Positions 36,481 through 50,651 of a DNA stretch of 64,000 bases are shown here, in pieces. The notes beneath the pieces are model-generated. The model saw nothing but the letters and a program-made list of their open reading frames with translations, was not told the origin of the DNA and did no database searches. How positions within the stretch are numbered: the stretch's first letter is position 1; each line of letters begins with the position of its first letter. The stretch is from Ustulina deusta (taxonomy: Eukaryota; Ascomycota; Sordariomycetes; Xylariales; Xylariaceae). The stretch lies in contig JAJNNX010000051.1 of NCBI GenBank assembly GCA_023159155.1, positions 369,253 through 433,252 of the forward strand, given 5' to 3'. Both the position numbers and the translations under genes were made by a program.

Positions 36481-39400
36481 TATTATATAAAATATATCTA
36501 ATAGCCCTCTAAATATATTAGAATTATAATTTTGATTCTAGGCTATATTAATAATTTAGCAGGTTAGCGTTAAATAACAAATAAAAAAAGAGTTGTAAGT
36601 ACTAGCTAAAGTCTAGTAAAGACAAAAAGATTTGGTAGTACTATTGCTTAATATATAGGTTTGCTTTTTAACGCAATTATGTAAAAATAATAAAATAAAT
36701 AAAAATAAGAATAATAATAATAATATAAATAATATTATAAATAATTTTAGTTTATATATAAATTATTAAATTTAATTTTTATTGTTATTTTTAGTAAACA
36801 TATATAAAATATAATAATTTAACTAAATAAGCTTAATTTTTATATATTATAGTATATTTAATTTAATAACTAATTAATTATATATTAGATTATTTATTCT
36901 TTAGCTATAATAATTTTTATTATTAATTAGCTAATTTCTTTTGTTTGTTTTTAGTTTTTAATTACTATTATTTTTACTGCTTTGGATATATATATTAAAA
37001 GAAATTTTTGTACTAAAAGTAGTATAAAAAATTTTTTTTTATAGAATTTTATTTTAAGTATAAATTATAGCTTTATTATAGGTTTTTTTGTTAGCTTGTT
37101 AGGTATAACTTTTATTTTAGCATATAAAAAGTTTAAAAAAAGTATTATAGTATATTTTAGCTAATGTTTTTTTATTAGTATTAAAAAACTTTTAATTATA
37201 AAGCAAAAATATTATAGTAATAAAGCTTTAAAAATTTAAAAAGTTTATAATAAGTTTAATATATTTTTTGTTATTAAAGAATTATTATATAATAATATAT
37301 TAAAAATATATTTTTATAAATATTTTATTAATAAGCTCAAAATAAGCGTTTATAATTAGTTCTTAAGCTTTTTTTATATATTATATAAAAATTTATTATA
37401 AAATTATAGCTATAAAAAAATTAGTATTAGGTTTTTTATTATTTAGTTTTAAAAAAAAGCTTAAAATAAACATAAGTTTTATATTATTATTATAATAGTT
37501 ATAATATTAGCTATAATTAATAGAACGCTTATATTTAAAATTAGTATTATTAAATTTTTAAAACAACTTTAAAGCTTCTTAATAAAAATAAATCAAATTA
37601 AAAAAAAATTAAATATTTAAGTTAAGTTTTTTATGTTTAAATATATTAGTTTTAGATTATTTAATACTATTTGTACTAAAAAAAGTATAATTTATAAAAC
37701 TAGTTTTTATTTAAGTTTGTTTAAAATAAAAATTATAAAATATAAAACTATTTATAATGCTAATATTACTTGCTATATTACTATTAATATTATTAATATC
37801 TAGCTTTACTAAAAATATTTTTTTAAAATTACTAGCTAAATAAAGCTAAAAAGGTTATTTTTTTAGCGCTTATATATATAAAAAAAAGCTTTAAATAACT
37901 AATTATTTGTATTAAAGTAATCAAAAATTTAATAAAGCATAAAAATATATATAATATTTTAATTTTTAATTTTATATATAGTTTATTTAATATATTGCTA
38001 AATATTTATAATATTAAGCTAAATAAATAGATTATATTAAATAACCTGTTTAATATTAAATAAATAAAAATTTATATTAAACGTAATAATTATAAATATA
38101 ATATAAATTAAAATATTAAAGCAATTAAATTTATTATAAATTTAATTTTTATTAGTTAGTTAAATATTAGTGTTATATTTAGTAATAATTTTTTTTACTT
38201 TTATTAAATTAAAATTTTTTTTATTAATTAAAAACTAAATTAAATAATAATATATAGCTTAAAATATTATTTTGCTATTAATATAAATAATAATTTTAGA
38301 AATATTTTTAATATTATTAATAAAAGCTATTTTAAACAAAAACTTAAGTTAATAGTAGTTATAAATATAGCTTTGCAATAAAAGCTATATAGCAATAAAG
38401 ATCTCCGGATAATTAATAGAAATATAAATAATTTTAAGCTATATTTAGTTAAATTTTATATAATTTAAAATAAAGGTTTAGTATTTATGCTTAGAAATAA
38501 TTATATAACTAAACTAAAATAATTAACAAAACAAAAAAAATTATAATATATATAAAAATATAAAATCTTATTAAAACTTTTGTTATTTTTATATAATATA
38601 TAGCTTATTAATAATAAAAAGCTTAACTATTATATAAAAGTTAAAGCTTGCTTAGAACTAAAAGAAATATAGCTATATTTGCTAGCTTAAATTTCTAATT
38701 AGATTTTTTAGTTTTAAGTATAAATATATATTAATAATTTAATAGTTTTATAGCTTTAAGTTTTAAATTTATTTTTAAGTATATATTTATATTAATAAAA
38801 ACAAAAAAAGATCTAGGGATGTTTTTTTTAATATTAAATATTTACGTTTAATTAAATTATATTAATAAAATAATTTAAATTATAATTAGATTAGTAATAA
38901 TAATAAAAATATATAAAATAACGCTTTTGTTATATTTAGTAATAATAATAAGCACTATATTAATTTGCTAGAACATTAAATAATAAATAGTATTAATCTA
39001 ATTTTTATAAGCTTTTTTAGTACTAATAATAAAACAAATTATAGTAGCAATAAATAAATATTATAAAATAATATTTTTAAAACAAAATATATATTTAAAT
39101 AGCTATTTATAATATGCTTTAAATAATAAGCGCTAAGTTTTTTAATTTTTAATATACTTAAAAAAGTTACTAATAACTTTTGTAATATTTTTAGTTATAA
39201 AATTAGTAATAAAATTAAGTATATTAATACTAGTATAACTGCTAGGCAAGCTAGAAAGTTTGCTTAAAAATGCTATTATAATTAAATTTTTGCTAAATAT
39301 ATTAGTAGTAATATAGCGTAAGTTATTTTATATTTAAGTAACGCTTATACTTAGTAACTTAGGCTAAAAAAAATAACTTTATTAAACTTATTAAAAACTT

Positions 39401-42400
39401 ATACTTCAAAAATAGCCTTATAATTATAAGCTTTGCTATATTTTTTTTAGTTTAATTAAAAGTTGTTTAGTTTGTTAAAATAATATACTAATTAAACTTT
39501 TTAATATATACTATAATAACCTAACCTAAATAAATAAATAAAAATACTTTAAAAGTTTTATAACTAGTTTTATTTTTAACCTTAAATTAGTATATAATTT
39601 AAAGTATTTTTAAGCAAATATTTAAAAAGTAAAGCATTAATTTGTTTATATATATTTTGTTATTTTTTAATGTATTAAAATATTATAATATCTCTAAATA
39701 TAAAAACTATATAAAAAATTAATAAAAAATAACCAAGTTATTTATTTAGCTCTAGATATTGCTTGTTTATTTTTATTTATTTTATTATTATAAGTATTAA
39801 TATATAATTTTAGTTTTATTATAAAAATATTTAAAACTTTTTTATTTTATTTTATTTATAGTTGTTTTATTAATTGAATATGTTTGTTTTTATATTTTTT
39901 TTTAATATAAAAAATCTTAAAATTAAACTAAAATAAAAATTTTACTTATTTTATTTATTGCTTGTTTAATATTTTTGTTATTATAAAAGTAATAAAATTT
40001 TTATAATTTAAATATATTTTTATTAGTTATTTTAATTTATATAAATAATATTTTTCTTTTTTAAATATTTATATTATAACTATAAGTTTTTTATTTAATA
40101 AAAGATAGTTTATTATAAGTTCTAAAATTTAAAAAAAAATGCTATTAAGTATAGTTTTTTTTAGTTTTGTTGTATTAATTTAATTAATTAATTATTATAT
40201 TATTATATATATTAATTTTAATTTTCAACTTTTTATTTAGATTTAGTAACTTTATTATTAAATTGTTTATTATTAACTTTTTAATTTTATTAAATGTTTT
40301 TTATTTTATTATTATTTATTAAAATATTTGATTTTTTTTATTAAGTTTATAAAAAATACTCTAATTTTTTTAAAATCTTTAATAAAACTTTAAATATAGT
40401 TTATAAATCTAATAAACGTTTTTATATTGTTTATTAATTTAAGTATTAGCTAATTTTTTTTTAGTATTATTATAAATTTAAAAAGAATTATTTTTTGTTT
40501 ATAAAATTTGTTTTTTTTAAATATACTAATAATTTAGCATTTTATAATATTATAAATACTTTTTTAATATATTATAATAATTTAATTAATAAATTTCTGT
40601 AGTATATTTATAATTTTCGTTTAAAAACGTGCTAATATATTAATAAAACTAAATAATATTATTAAATATTTAAATAATTTATATAATGTTTTAAAAGTTA
40701 TTTTTTATTTATTTTTTAGTATAATTTTAATTTAATAATAAATATTTAGCAAATTTAATATTATAAATCATTTTGTTTTTTATAACTTATTTTTTAAGTT
40801 TTTAATTTTTAATAAAAGTTTTATAAACTTTTTTATTTTTAAGTTTACATTTTTATAGTTAATATATAGTTTTTATTTAACTTTTATTATAAATAATTGT
40901 TTAATTTTTTAAGTTGTTTTTTATTTATATAATATAATAAAAAATGTTTTAGGTATTATTTTTTAATTAATAATATTTTGTAGTTCTATTATTTATATTT
41001 TAGTAATTTTATTTTTATATTATGTTTTTTTTAAATAAATTATTAAATTCTTTATATTTGTTTAGTATTTTAATATTAAGGTCTAACTTAGGATTTTTAA
41101 TAAATATATATATTGCTAACTTTGTTTTTTTAGATTTATTTAAGTTTTTATTTTTTATTTTTTTAGTAGTTAAATTTTTTTTTAGTATATTTTATTAAAA
41201 TTAGTTTATATTTTAGTTTATTTTAGGATTACTTATTTATAACTAAAATATTTTTATAATATTAAGTTTAAGTTTTATAGTTTTTTTTTAATAATCCTAT
41301 AGTTATAAAAAATTAAATTTTTATTAATAATTATAAATAAATAAAGCTTATTTTTAAGTTTTATAAATATGTTTAAACTTTTAATAACTTATAATAAAAT
41401 AAAACTTGTTTAAATTTTAGTATTTATAAATACTTTTAGTTTATATTTATAATATTTTAAGTTTAACGTAATATATATTAAAATACTTATATTTATTATA
41501 TATAATATTCTTTTAATAAATTAAGTTAATTATTAATTTTTTATAATCTTTTATTATTATGTTTTATTTCTTATGCTTTATATATTTAATTTATGCCTAA
41601 TTTAGTTATAATTAGGCTTATTTTAAATAATAACTAATTTTTCTTTTTATAATTTGGCTTATAGTTGCAATTTTTTTTTGTTATATATTTATTTGTTAGT
41701 TTGTTTTTTTTAATAATTATTAATTATTATTTCTTAAATATTATTTTTTGCTTTTTTTATTAATAGTATATATTAAAAATCTTTTTTAGTACTTATGTTT
41801 TTTTATAGCATAATATTAATATATATTATTAGTATATTTTATAGCTATTAAACTTTTTAATATATATTTTAAAAACTAATATAGATTTTGTTTAAATATA
41901 ATATATTTTTAAAAGTTATAATATATTAGTACTAATTTTTTAATATTTTTTTTTAAATCTAGTTTATTTAGTGCTAATTGTTTAATTTGTTTTAAAAACT
42001 ATATATTTTTAATTTTATTTATTATATAAAGATAATATTAGTAAGTTATATAATATATTTATAAAACTTTGTTATATTTTTTATTTATTTTTAATACTAA
42101 AAGCTTTTTTTGTTTTTTTATAGTACTGTTATAATAATAGCTTTTTAATATATGTTTTACTATTCTTTTTAAATTTTTTAATATATTAGTCCTAGTTTTT
42201 ACTAAGATTATATTATTTAGTTTTTATAGCTTATTTAAAGAATTTTTTATTTAATAATTTATTTTTGTTTTTAATATAAAGTAATCTATATTATAAAGGT
42301 TTTTTTTGTTATTAATTTTTTTTTTCTAGCCTAGTAATATTTTTTTAAATTAATTTAAATACTATATTATTTACTTATTTACTTATTAATTAATAATTAT

Positions 42401-45400
42401 ATTTTTTATAAATATAGTTTTTAATTTGTTTTAGATATTTATTATTTTTTGGCTAATCTTTTATATTTTAAATCTTTATTAGATTGTTATTTATTAATAA
42501 TAATTTCATATTAATTATATTTTTTTAGTTATAAAGATTATATTTATATTTGTTTTTATAACAAAAATATTTTTTAGTTTTTATTTTTTATAATTATATT
42601 ATATTTAAATAATCTAAATAATATATATTTTTGTTTAAATATTTATTGTTTTTATATTTATTATAAATTAAATATATATTATAATTACTTTTTATACTAT
42701 ATAAATATTTGTATTGTTTTGCTTTTTTTGATTTTTTACTAATAAAATAAAATAAATAAATTTTATTATTTTTGTATTAGTATATATTAACATACTTAGT
42801 CGAACTATTTATAAGTATTTTTATAGTAAATCCTTTTAATAATTTTGTTATTTTGTTATTTTGCTATATATATTTCTTTACGCTTTTATAATATATATAT
42901 CTCTATTAAATAGCTTATTAAAACCTTTTTATATATAAATAGTTTAAGTATGCTTTTAATAGGTTTAAATATATTAAATATTTTTTTATTTATAATAATT
43001 ATTATTATTGTTTTATAAAGCTTACTAACCGTTAAATATAAAAATATTATTTATATACTTTGTTTAAAATATATTTGTTATATTATAGAATAAATTTTAT
43101 TATTTTTTATGACTTTTTTGATTATATTAAACTAATTTGTAGTATTACTATTATTATTGCTTTAGTTTGCTTTATATTTTTATATTTCTATTTTTTTTAT
43201 AGTTTATTATAGTTTTAAGCATAATGTTTTTTTTAATTATAGTTATAATATTTAACTTTATTTTAGTTTTTGCTTTTATTAGTTATATTAAGTTCTATAA
43301 GCTTTATATAAATCCTTGTAGCTATAAATTTTTATATATATTATTTTTTAATATTTGCTAAATAAAATATGTTTTATTGTTTTTTTTATTGCTATTGTTT
43401 ATAAAATTAATTCTTAATTTTAATAGCTTAACTAATATAATTTTAAATTCATTTAGTTATTTGTTTTTATATAACTTATTTTAAACTGATTTTTTTAATT
43501 TATTATAAAACATTATTATTAATATATTAATATTTATTTATAAAGTTTATACTAGAACTTTGTTAAACTTAGCTATATATTTATATATTGCTTTTTGTTA
43601 ACGTATTATTATAAGCTTTTATTTAGTTTAATATTTTTTTTAAAGTTTTTATATATGTTTATTAATACTGTTTTAAAACTTAAAATATTTTTAAATACTG
43701 CTTTTATATTATTATTAAAATTTATATTTTTTTTTATATAATTTTTTATTATAGGTTTAAATTATTTTAAAGCGTTTTTAATAAAATATTTTATTATATA
43801 TAGGACTTTTTTGCTTTTCTATATAAAATCTTTATTATAATATTAAATATATACTTTAATTTATATTATAAATTTCTTAAGTTGTTCTAAGTTTTTATTA
43901 AACTTTATTAGTTATAGAAACTTATATTTTTTTAGCTTCTTAGTTATATTTATTTAATTTAGATATTGTTTATTATTTTTTTTAAGTTAAATAATATATA
44001 TTTATAGTTAATTAAATAATTATTATATTTGTTTTAGAATTAATTTTTTAAAAGTTATTTTATAACATTAGTTAATTAGGTTTGTTTTAAATATTAACTA
44101 AATAATAACTATTTAAAATATAATAACTTTGCTAGATTAAACAAACTAATATAATAGTTTGCTATAGTATTATAGTAATAAAATTTCTTTAATAAAAAGT
44201 TAAAGTTATAAATAGATCTGCTTTATTATTTATAGTACTTTATTGAAAAATAAACTTTTATATAACTAGTTCTAAAAACTAGCTATATGTTTAAATTAAA
44301 TAGTAAAAAAAGAACTATTTAATTATAAAATATAACAAATATATTTATAATTTTATAGCTATTTTTTATTTATTTAAGGTTAAGTTGTGCTAATTAAATT
44401 TTGTTTTTTTTGGCTTACTTGATTACTAGTAATTTAAGCTTATTTATTTACTAGTAATCTAGTAATTTAGGCTTACTTGTTTATTAGCAATCTAGTAATC
44501 TATTATATAATCTAGAGCTTTTAATATTTTTTTTTTTAGTTATGTACTAGAAGCCCTTTTATACGCCCGGTGCCCGGTCCTTTTGACAAGTTCTCTATAC
44601 TATTAGTTCGTAACAAATAATGATAAAATTTAGAATTTCTTTTTTTTTCAAAATAAAATTAGTTTATTATTAAATTTCTTTTTTAATATTACTTGATTAA
44701 TTTAAATTTACTTTTTTTATAAAATATTAATTACTTTTAATTATTATAAATTTAATTATAATAAGTTTTTTTAAAGTTTTTTTAATTAATTATTTTTATT
44801 TATTGTAATAAAAATAGTTCTAAAAACTTTATACAAGTTTTTTAATAATAGTTTAGTTTTTCTTTTGTTAAATTATTATATAGACCTTTTTTATTTTGAG
44901 TTTAAAAGTTTTAAGTTTTTTTTATATTTTTTTAATTTTAGTTATCTCTAAAATAATTATTTTAATATATAATAATATTTTTTTATATTTTTAAATTTAT
45001 AATTTATTATTTATAATTAAAAAATTTAATTATAATTATTAATAAAAATTAAACTAATAAAAATGAATTATTTAGTTAGATTAATTATTATTTTTAAACT
45101 TTTATTAAAATATTTTATTTCATTAATTTATAACTAATTATTAAACAAATATAAGGTTTAATATTATATAAAATTAAAGTTTTTATTTTAATACTATTAA
45201 TTTATTTTAGTTATATATTTTAATTAAAATAAATAAAAAAACTAATAAAATCTTTTTTATTAGTTCTATTTATTTTTTGTATTAAATGAACTATTAAAAC
45301 TATTCTTATTATATATTCTTTTACTAATTAAATATTTACAACGTCAAATTTTTAATTAAAATAATTAATTAATATATTTTCTTTTTTTATAATTAAAACT

Positions 45401-46772
45401 TTTAAAATTTATTAAAAATTAATAATTAAATTTATAACTAAGTTTAATTTATTAGGAATCTTTATCAACTTATTTAATATTATATATTAATTTAATAATT
45501 TTATTAATAAATAATTTTATAATTTATATTTTTAATATAATTTAATAAATTAATATTTTTAAACCAAATTATTAAATATAACAATAAACTTATTAATATT
45601 TATATTAATGTTACATATATAAAATTCAAAAATTTTATAAATAATAACTATTTAATTAAAATTATAATAAATTATTAACAAAACTTAAATTATTTTAATA
45701 TTATTATTAAATAATTTTTTAATATATTAAACTTAATTTTTTTTAATTTTTTTATAAATTTCTAACTTAATTATTAAATAAAGTTTTATTTTTTATATTT
45801 TAGTTTTAATATTTAAAGCTAAAATAATTTAGTTTTTTAAATATATATTTTTTTATTAATAATTAATTATAAACTTATATTTAATTAACCTAAGTTTAAA
45901 TATAAATAAAATAAAAATAACGTTTAAGTTTATATTTTATTTAATAAAATTTATAACTAGTAGCTTATTTATAAACTTTTTTTTAAATAAAATAAACTAT
46001 ATAAATATTTAGTATTAATAAGGCCTAAAGGTATATTTTTTATTATTAAGTTCTAATATTATATTAAATTTTAGTTAAAATAGCAATAAAATTTTAAATT
46101 CTTTTTTTAAAAAAAATCCTTTTAAATATAATAGCTAAAGGAACAAAAAGCTTTATATTAACTTAATATACTTAAAAATTTTTTTTTTTCAAAAATAAGA
46201 TCGGTTTATTATTAAAAATCTTTTAAAGTATTATTTAGTTAATTTAAGTTTATTTTTTTTATAAAATATTAATTATTTTTAAATCTTTTTTAAGTAGCTT
46301 AGTATAGTTATTTTTAGTTGTTATAAATTTAATTGCAATAAGCTCTTTTAAAGTCTTTTTAGCTAGTTGCTTCTACTTATCCCGGTTGGGGTAATTCTAG
46401 AAGTTTTATATAATTTTTTTAATAATAGCTTAGTTTTTTTTTTTTTAGAAATTATTATATAAACCCTTTTTATTTTAAGTTTAAAGGTCCTAGGTCTTTT
46501 TTTTATTTTTTTAGTTTTAGTTATTTTTAAAATAATTGTTTTATTTTTAAAAAGTTATTTTAATATTTAGTAGTATTTTTTTAATGCTTAATTATATTAA
46601 TTAATATTTTTTTATATTTTTAGGTTTATATTTTATTATTTATAATTAAAAAGTTTAATTATAATTATTAATAAAAATTAAGCTAATAAAAATAAATTAT
46701 TTAGCTAGATTAACTATTATTTTTAGGTTTTTATTAAAATATTTTGTTTTATTAATTATTTAATACTAATAA

Positions 46773-47087
46773 TGTTGGAATAGTATTCCAGGTCAATCGT
46801 ACGCTTTATTCGGACCATGGCCGAAGGCCATGGCATGGCCTATTTGGCCATGCTAGCCCATGGCTAGCCCAGGTGGCTAGGGGTCAGGTGGACCTTTCGT
46901 ATTCGTATTTGTATAAATACAAAGGGGTATATCTAGCACCTCTTGCACCTGCCGAATAGTTTTTTTTTTTCTTTTTAATAAAACATTAGATATAGTATAA
47001 TAAATTATATAGTGTTTGCCTTAATAGATCTATTTTTATATATAATACTATGTATGTTTATATTACTCCGGATAGACCTAACTAATA
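46773..47087 (+). repeat. S2 element left LTR, half RIP-mutated
   Basis: The first ~190 bp are nearly identical to the solo LTR at 24,875. From about 46,960 to the end nearly every C is T (for example CCAACCGACA has become CTAACTAATA). Confidence 0.85.
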
Positions 47088-48320
47088 CTAATTAGTAAGT
47101 CAACCGGGATTTATAAATTAGTAAAGTTTTAAAAAAATAAAATATTGCTAAATATTATATAATAATTTAAAAAGTTTCTATTTAGTAAAAAAATTTTGGC
47201 TAAATTATATAAAAGCTAAACAAAATATATTCTGCTTAGCAGACTTATTTTAGATGTTTTTTTATATAAGTTATTAAACTAGATTAGTACTTAGGTTTAA
47301 TTTTTTGACTTTTTGTTTAGCAAAAATAAAAAGATAAATTAAACTAGTTATATTATTCTGTCCGGCAAAACAAAAAACTAGCACTAACTATAAAACTATT
47401 TTTATATTTTTTTTTTTGTATAGCTAGCATACAAAAGTTATATAACTAATATATAACTATTATATAGCTACTATATAAAGCTTTTTTATATTTCTGCTTT
47501 AACTAGATAGTTTATTTTTTATAACGTTCCGCTTAACAGGACTAAAAAAAAAAGTTGATTAATTTTATATAACTTTTTTATATATATAAAACAATTATAA
47601 CTAATCTACCTAATAAACTAGATTGCAAAAATTAACTATAAGCTTTACTATAATTTTTATTTTTTATATAACTTATATTTTATATAGCTATTTATTAATT
47701 TTGCTATAGAATAGACCTACAAAAGTACTTAAATATATTTTTTAATAATCTGTTATATAAACTAGCCAAATAACCTCTAGACTATCTATTATATGTAAGC
47801 TAGGCAACAAACAACCTTTATATATAACCTTGTATAATTCTAGACCTTATATGACTAGGCTATACTACTTAAATCTAAAGGCCTTGATCAAGCTTTTTGG
47901 ACCCTATAACCCCCCTTTTTATACAACTCGCATATAAAGGACCTTTGAACACCCCTTTTGGCGCCTAACCTATTGGTGTTGACTAGACCCCCCCTTTCTC
48001 TCCTGTATGCATATATTTTTGACCCTGTACGGGACAGACTGTTCGGCACCCAATTTCTTTTTTGGTGCTTATACCCCCCCTCCCCTTTTTTGCTACCGAC
48101 TCCTTTGTATAACCTACGTACAAAGGACCTTTGAATACCCCTTTGTACGGCTGCTTTTCGACCTGTACGGAACGGACCTTTTACCTCCTTTTACTCGGCC
48201 AATACCTATATAGACCTGTTTAACAAATTGAAAAAAAAAAAAACAGAGTCAGAAGGGTATTAGTAATACTAAGAACCCCTTATTAACCCGTTGTACGAAT
48301 AGCTAAACGACCGAACAGGA

Positions 48321-48446
48321 GGGCTAGCCATTCGAAGGGCTAGCCGAGCAGTCAGGCCAGCTATATAGAAGGGCTGGCTAAATAAGTAGGCTAGCTATAC
48401 AGAAAGGCTGGCCGTACAGAGGGCTAGCTAGTTGGAGGGCTAGCCG
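48321..48446. repeat. GGCTAGCC tandem array inside the S2 element
   Basis: Eight variants of the near-palindrome RGGCYRGCY start at 48321, 48337, 48354, 48371, 48388, 48405, 48421 and 48437, a 16-17 bp period. Spacer bases vary, and the core is conserved apart from C/T and G/A changes. Confidence 0.8.
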
Positions 48447-48574
48447 TACGAAAAGTTTTTGTTTGTTGTTTTTAGCATTAGGTAGAGTTATAGTTTCTGC
48501 TAAACGCAGATTTTTGTATTTAGTTTTGTTTGTATGATTAACCTAGCAACGCAACAAAAAATAAAAATAGTTAG

Positions 48575-48889
48575 TGTTAGAATAGTATTCTAGGTTAATT
48601 GTATGTTTTATTCGGACTATGGCCGAAGGCTATAGCATGGCCCATTTGGCCATGCTAGCCCATAGCTAGCCTAGGTGGCTAGGGGTCAGGTGGACCCTTC
48701 GCATTCGTATTTGTACGAATACAAAAGGGTATATCTGGCACCTCTCGCACCTGCCGAATAGTTCCTTTCTTTCTTTTCGATAAGGCATCAAACATAGTAC
48801 AATAGATTGTATGGTGTTTGCCTCAACAGATCTGCCCTTGCGTACGGCACTATATACGCTCACACTACCCCGGGTAGACCCAACCAACA
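48575..48889 (+). repeat. S2 element right LTR
   Basis: 315 bp, TGTTAG...CCAACA, with scattered C-to-T and G-to-A changes only. The 74-aa minus frame within it is non-coding LTR. Confidence 0.85.
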
Positions 48890-50651
48890 AATAATAATAT
48901 TATAATTAAAATTAATAACTTAAAACATTTAATTCTTAAATTATTAATTATTAATTTTTATAATATATATTAAATATTTATAAACTTTACTAATTATTTT
49001 ATTTTAATAATTATAAAACTTTCAAAGTTTAGTTAAATAAACTACTTTTATTTTTAATTATTATTTAATTTATTATATAAATTTATAACTAATTATTAAA
49101 AAAGTATAAGTTTTAGTATTATATAAAACTAAAGTTTTTATTTTAATACTATTAATTTATAATTAAATAAATATTTTAAAAATAATTAATTTATTTTAGC
49201 TATATATTTTAGCTAAAATAAATAAAAAAACTAATAAAAAAGTTTTTATTAGTTCTACTTATTTTTTAAATTAAATAAATTACTAAAGCTATTCTTATTA
49301 TAGATTTTTTTATTAACTAAACGCTTAAAACTTTAAGCTTTTGGTTAAAGCAGTTAACTAAAAAATATTCTTTTTTATTATAAATAAAGCAGGTCTTATT
49401 ACCTTAATAATTTTTTTATTTTTTATAATTAATATTTATTTTAACTATTTTAAAATAAATATTTTAAAACTTTTAAAGTTAGCTAAAAATTAGTAAGCTA
49501 GTCTACTAAAAATTTAATTACTTAAGTTAGATTTTTGCTTAATTAAGCTAATAAATTTAGTTTATTAATAGTTTTTATAAACTTATTTAATACTATATAT
49601 TAATTTAATAACTTTATTAATAAATAATTTATAAAAAATATTTAAATTTATAAAAGTTTTATATAAATTTTTTTTTAAGTTTATATAAAAATACTTTTAT
49701 AATTTATATTTTTATTATAACTTAGCAAATTAATACTTTTAAACTAAACTATTAAATATAAAAATAAACTTATTAATATTTTTAGTAGTTTTATATATAT
49801 AAACTTAAAATATTTTATAAATAATAACTATTTAATTAAATTTATAATAAATTATTAATAAAGCTTAAATTATTTTAGTAATATTATTAAATAGTTTCTT
49901 AATTAAATAAAAATATTTTTTTATTAATTTTTTAGTATATTTTTTTAATTAGTTTATAATATATTAAAATTAATTATTTTTAGTTTAAAATATAGTAATA
50001 TTTTTATTTAGTTTTTTTATTAGTTTATAAACCTAATTATTAAATAAAGCTTTCTTTTTTATAAACTTATTAAAATTAGTTTTTTATATTTTAGCTTTTT
50101 TAGTATAAAAAGGGTTTAAAATATTAAAAAATAAACTAATAGAACAAAAAACAAATAAAATAGCAAAATTAAAAAGTTTAAAATTAATATTTTTAAATAT
50201 ATTTTTTATTATTAAATTATAATTATTTTTTAAAAATATTAAAATAAACATATTAAAAAATTAACGTTTTATTTTTTTTATTTATTAAAAATGTTTTATT
50301 AGAACTAATATAAAATTATAAGTTTATATAGCTATAATATTTATTAATATATTTTTAAATATATTATTTATTTTAAATTATTTTAGTTTTAGTTTAGATT
50401 TTATTTTTTTAAATTTAAATTTTTTGTTTTTTTTAAATTCTTTTTTAAATATTAGTTCGCTTAAAGCATTTATAAAAAAGTGTAATATTTAAAAATTTTT
50501 TTTTTTATAAAATTTTTTTTTTAAAATTATTTAATAATAAAAAGCTAGCTATACTTAAAAGTTAGAATTATTTTAATTATTTAAAAACTAAAAATAAAAT
50601 AAAAATATTTAAAGTTAAGTTTTTTATAAATTATTAGCTTTTAAATAATAT

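Larger units (their letters stand above)
34516..44615. other. 10 kb of RIP-mutated DNA of unassigned family
   Basis: No gene, and no terminal repeat pair recognised. Composition changes along it: 36.7-39.6 kb is mixed or A-rich, while 39.7-44.1 kb is strongly T-rich with almost no C. Local features are tandem AT words (35,440-35,540), an ATT/ACT triplet hairpin (35,641-35,785), a pyrimidine tract (about 36,370-36,480) and a short direct repeat of CTAGTAATCTAGTAAT words (44,412-44,510). The right edge (44,540-44,615) is less mutated and ends in CGTAACA, as LTRs do, but no partner was found. Confidence 0.5.
46773..48889 (+). mobile_element. S2 full element: short LTR retroelement without coding capacity
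   Basis: 2,117 bp: LTRs at 46,773-47,087 and 48,575-48,889 (315 bp each) around a 1,487-bp interior. A perfect duplication AATAA flanks it (46,768-46,772 and 48,890-48,894), and the F1 target is continuous in F1-a near 18,220. The interior is too short for gag-pol and shows no reverse transcriptase, integrase or protease motif, so it looks non-autonomous (LARD/TRIM type). Left interior and the 3' half of the left LTR are RIP-mutated, while about 47,860-48,470 and the right LTR are largely spared. The interior carries a GGCTAGCC array and a duplicated GGACCTTTGAA word. The 68-aa frame at 48,007-48,213 repeats LYGTD because of the DNA repeats and matches nothing I know. Strand is by convention; sense is not proven. 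Confidence 0.85.

Noticed and set aside
34516..44615. CRISPR-like or centromere-like regular array
   Set aside because: AT words recur but without constant spacing or unique spacers; a eukaryotic RIP block explains them.
48007..48213. 68-aa frame in the S2 interior with LYGTD repeated
   Set aside because: The repetition follows DNA direct repeats; no known motif, and the frame is not preserved on either side.
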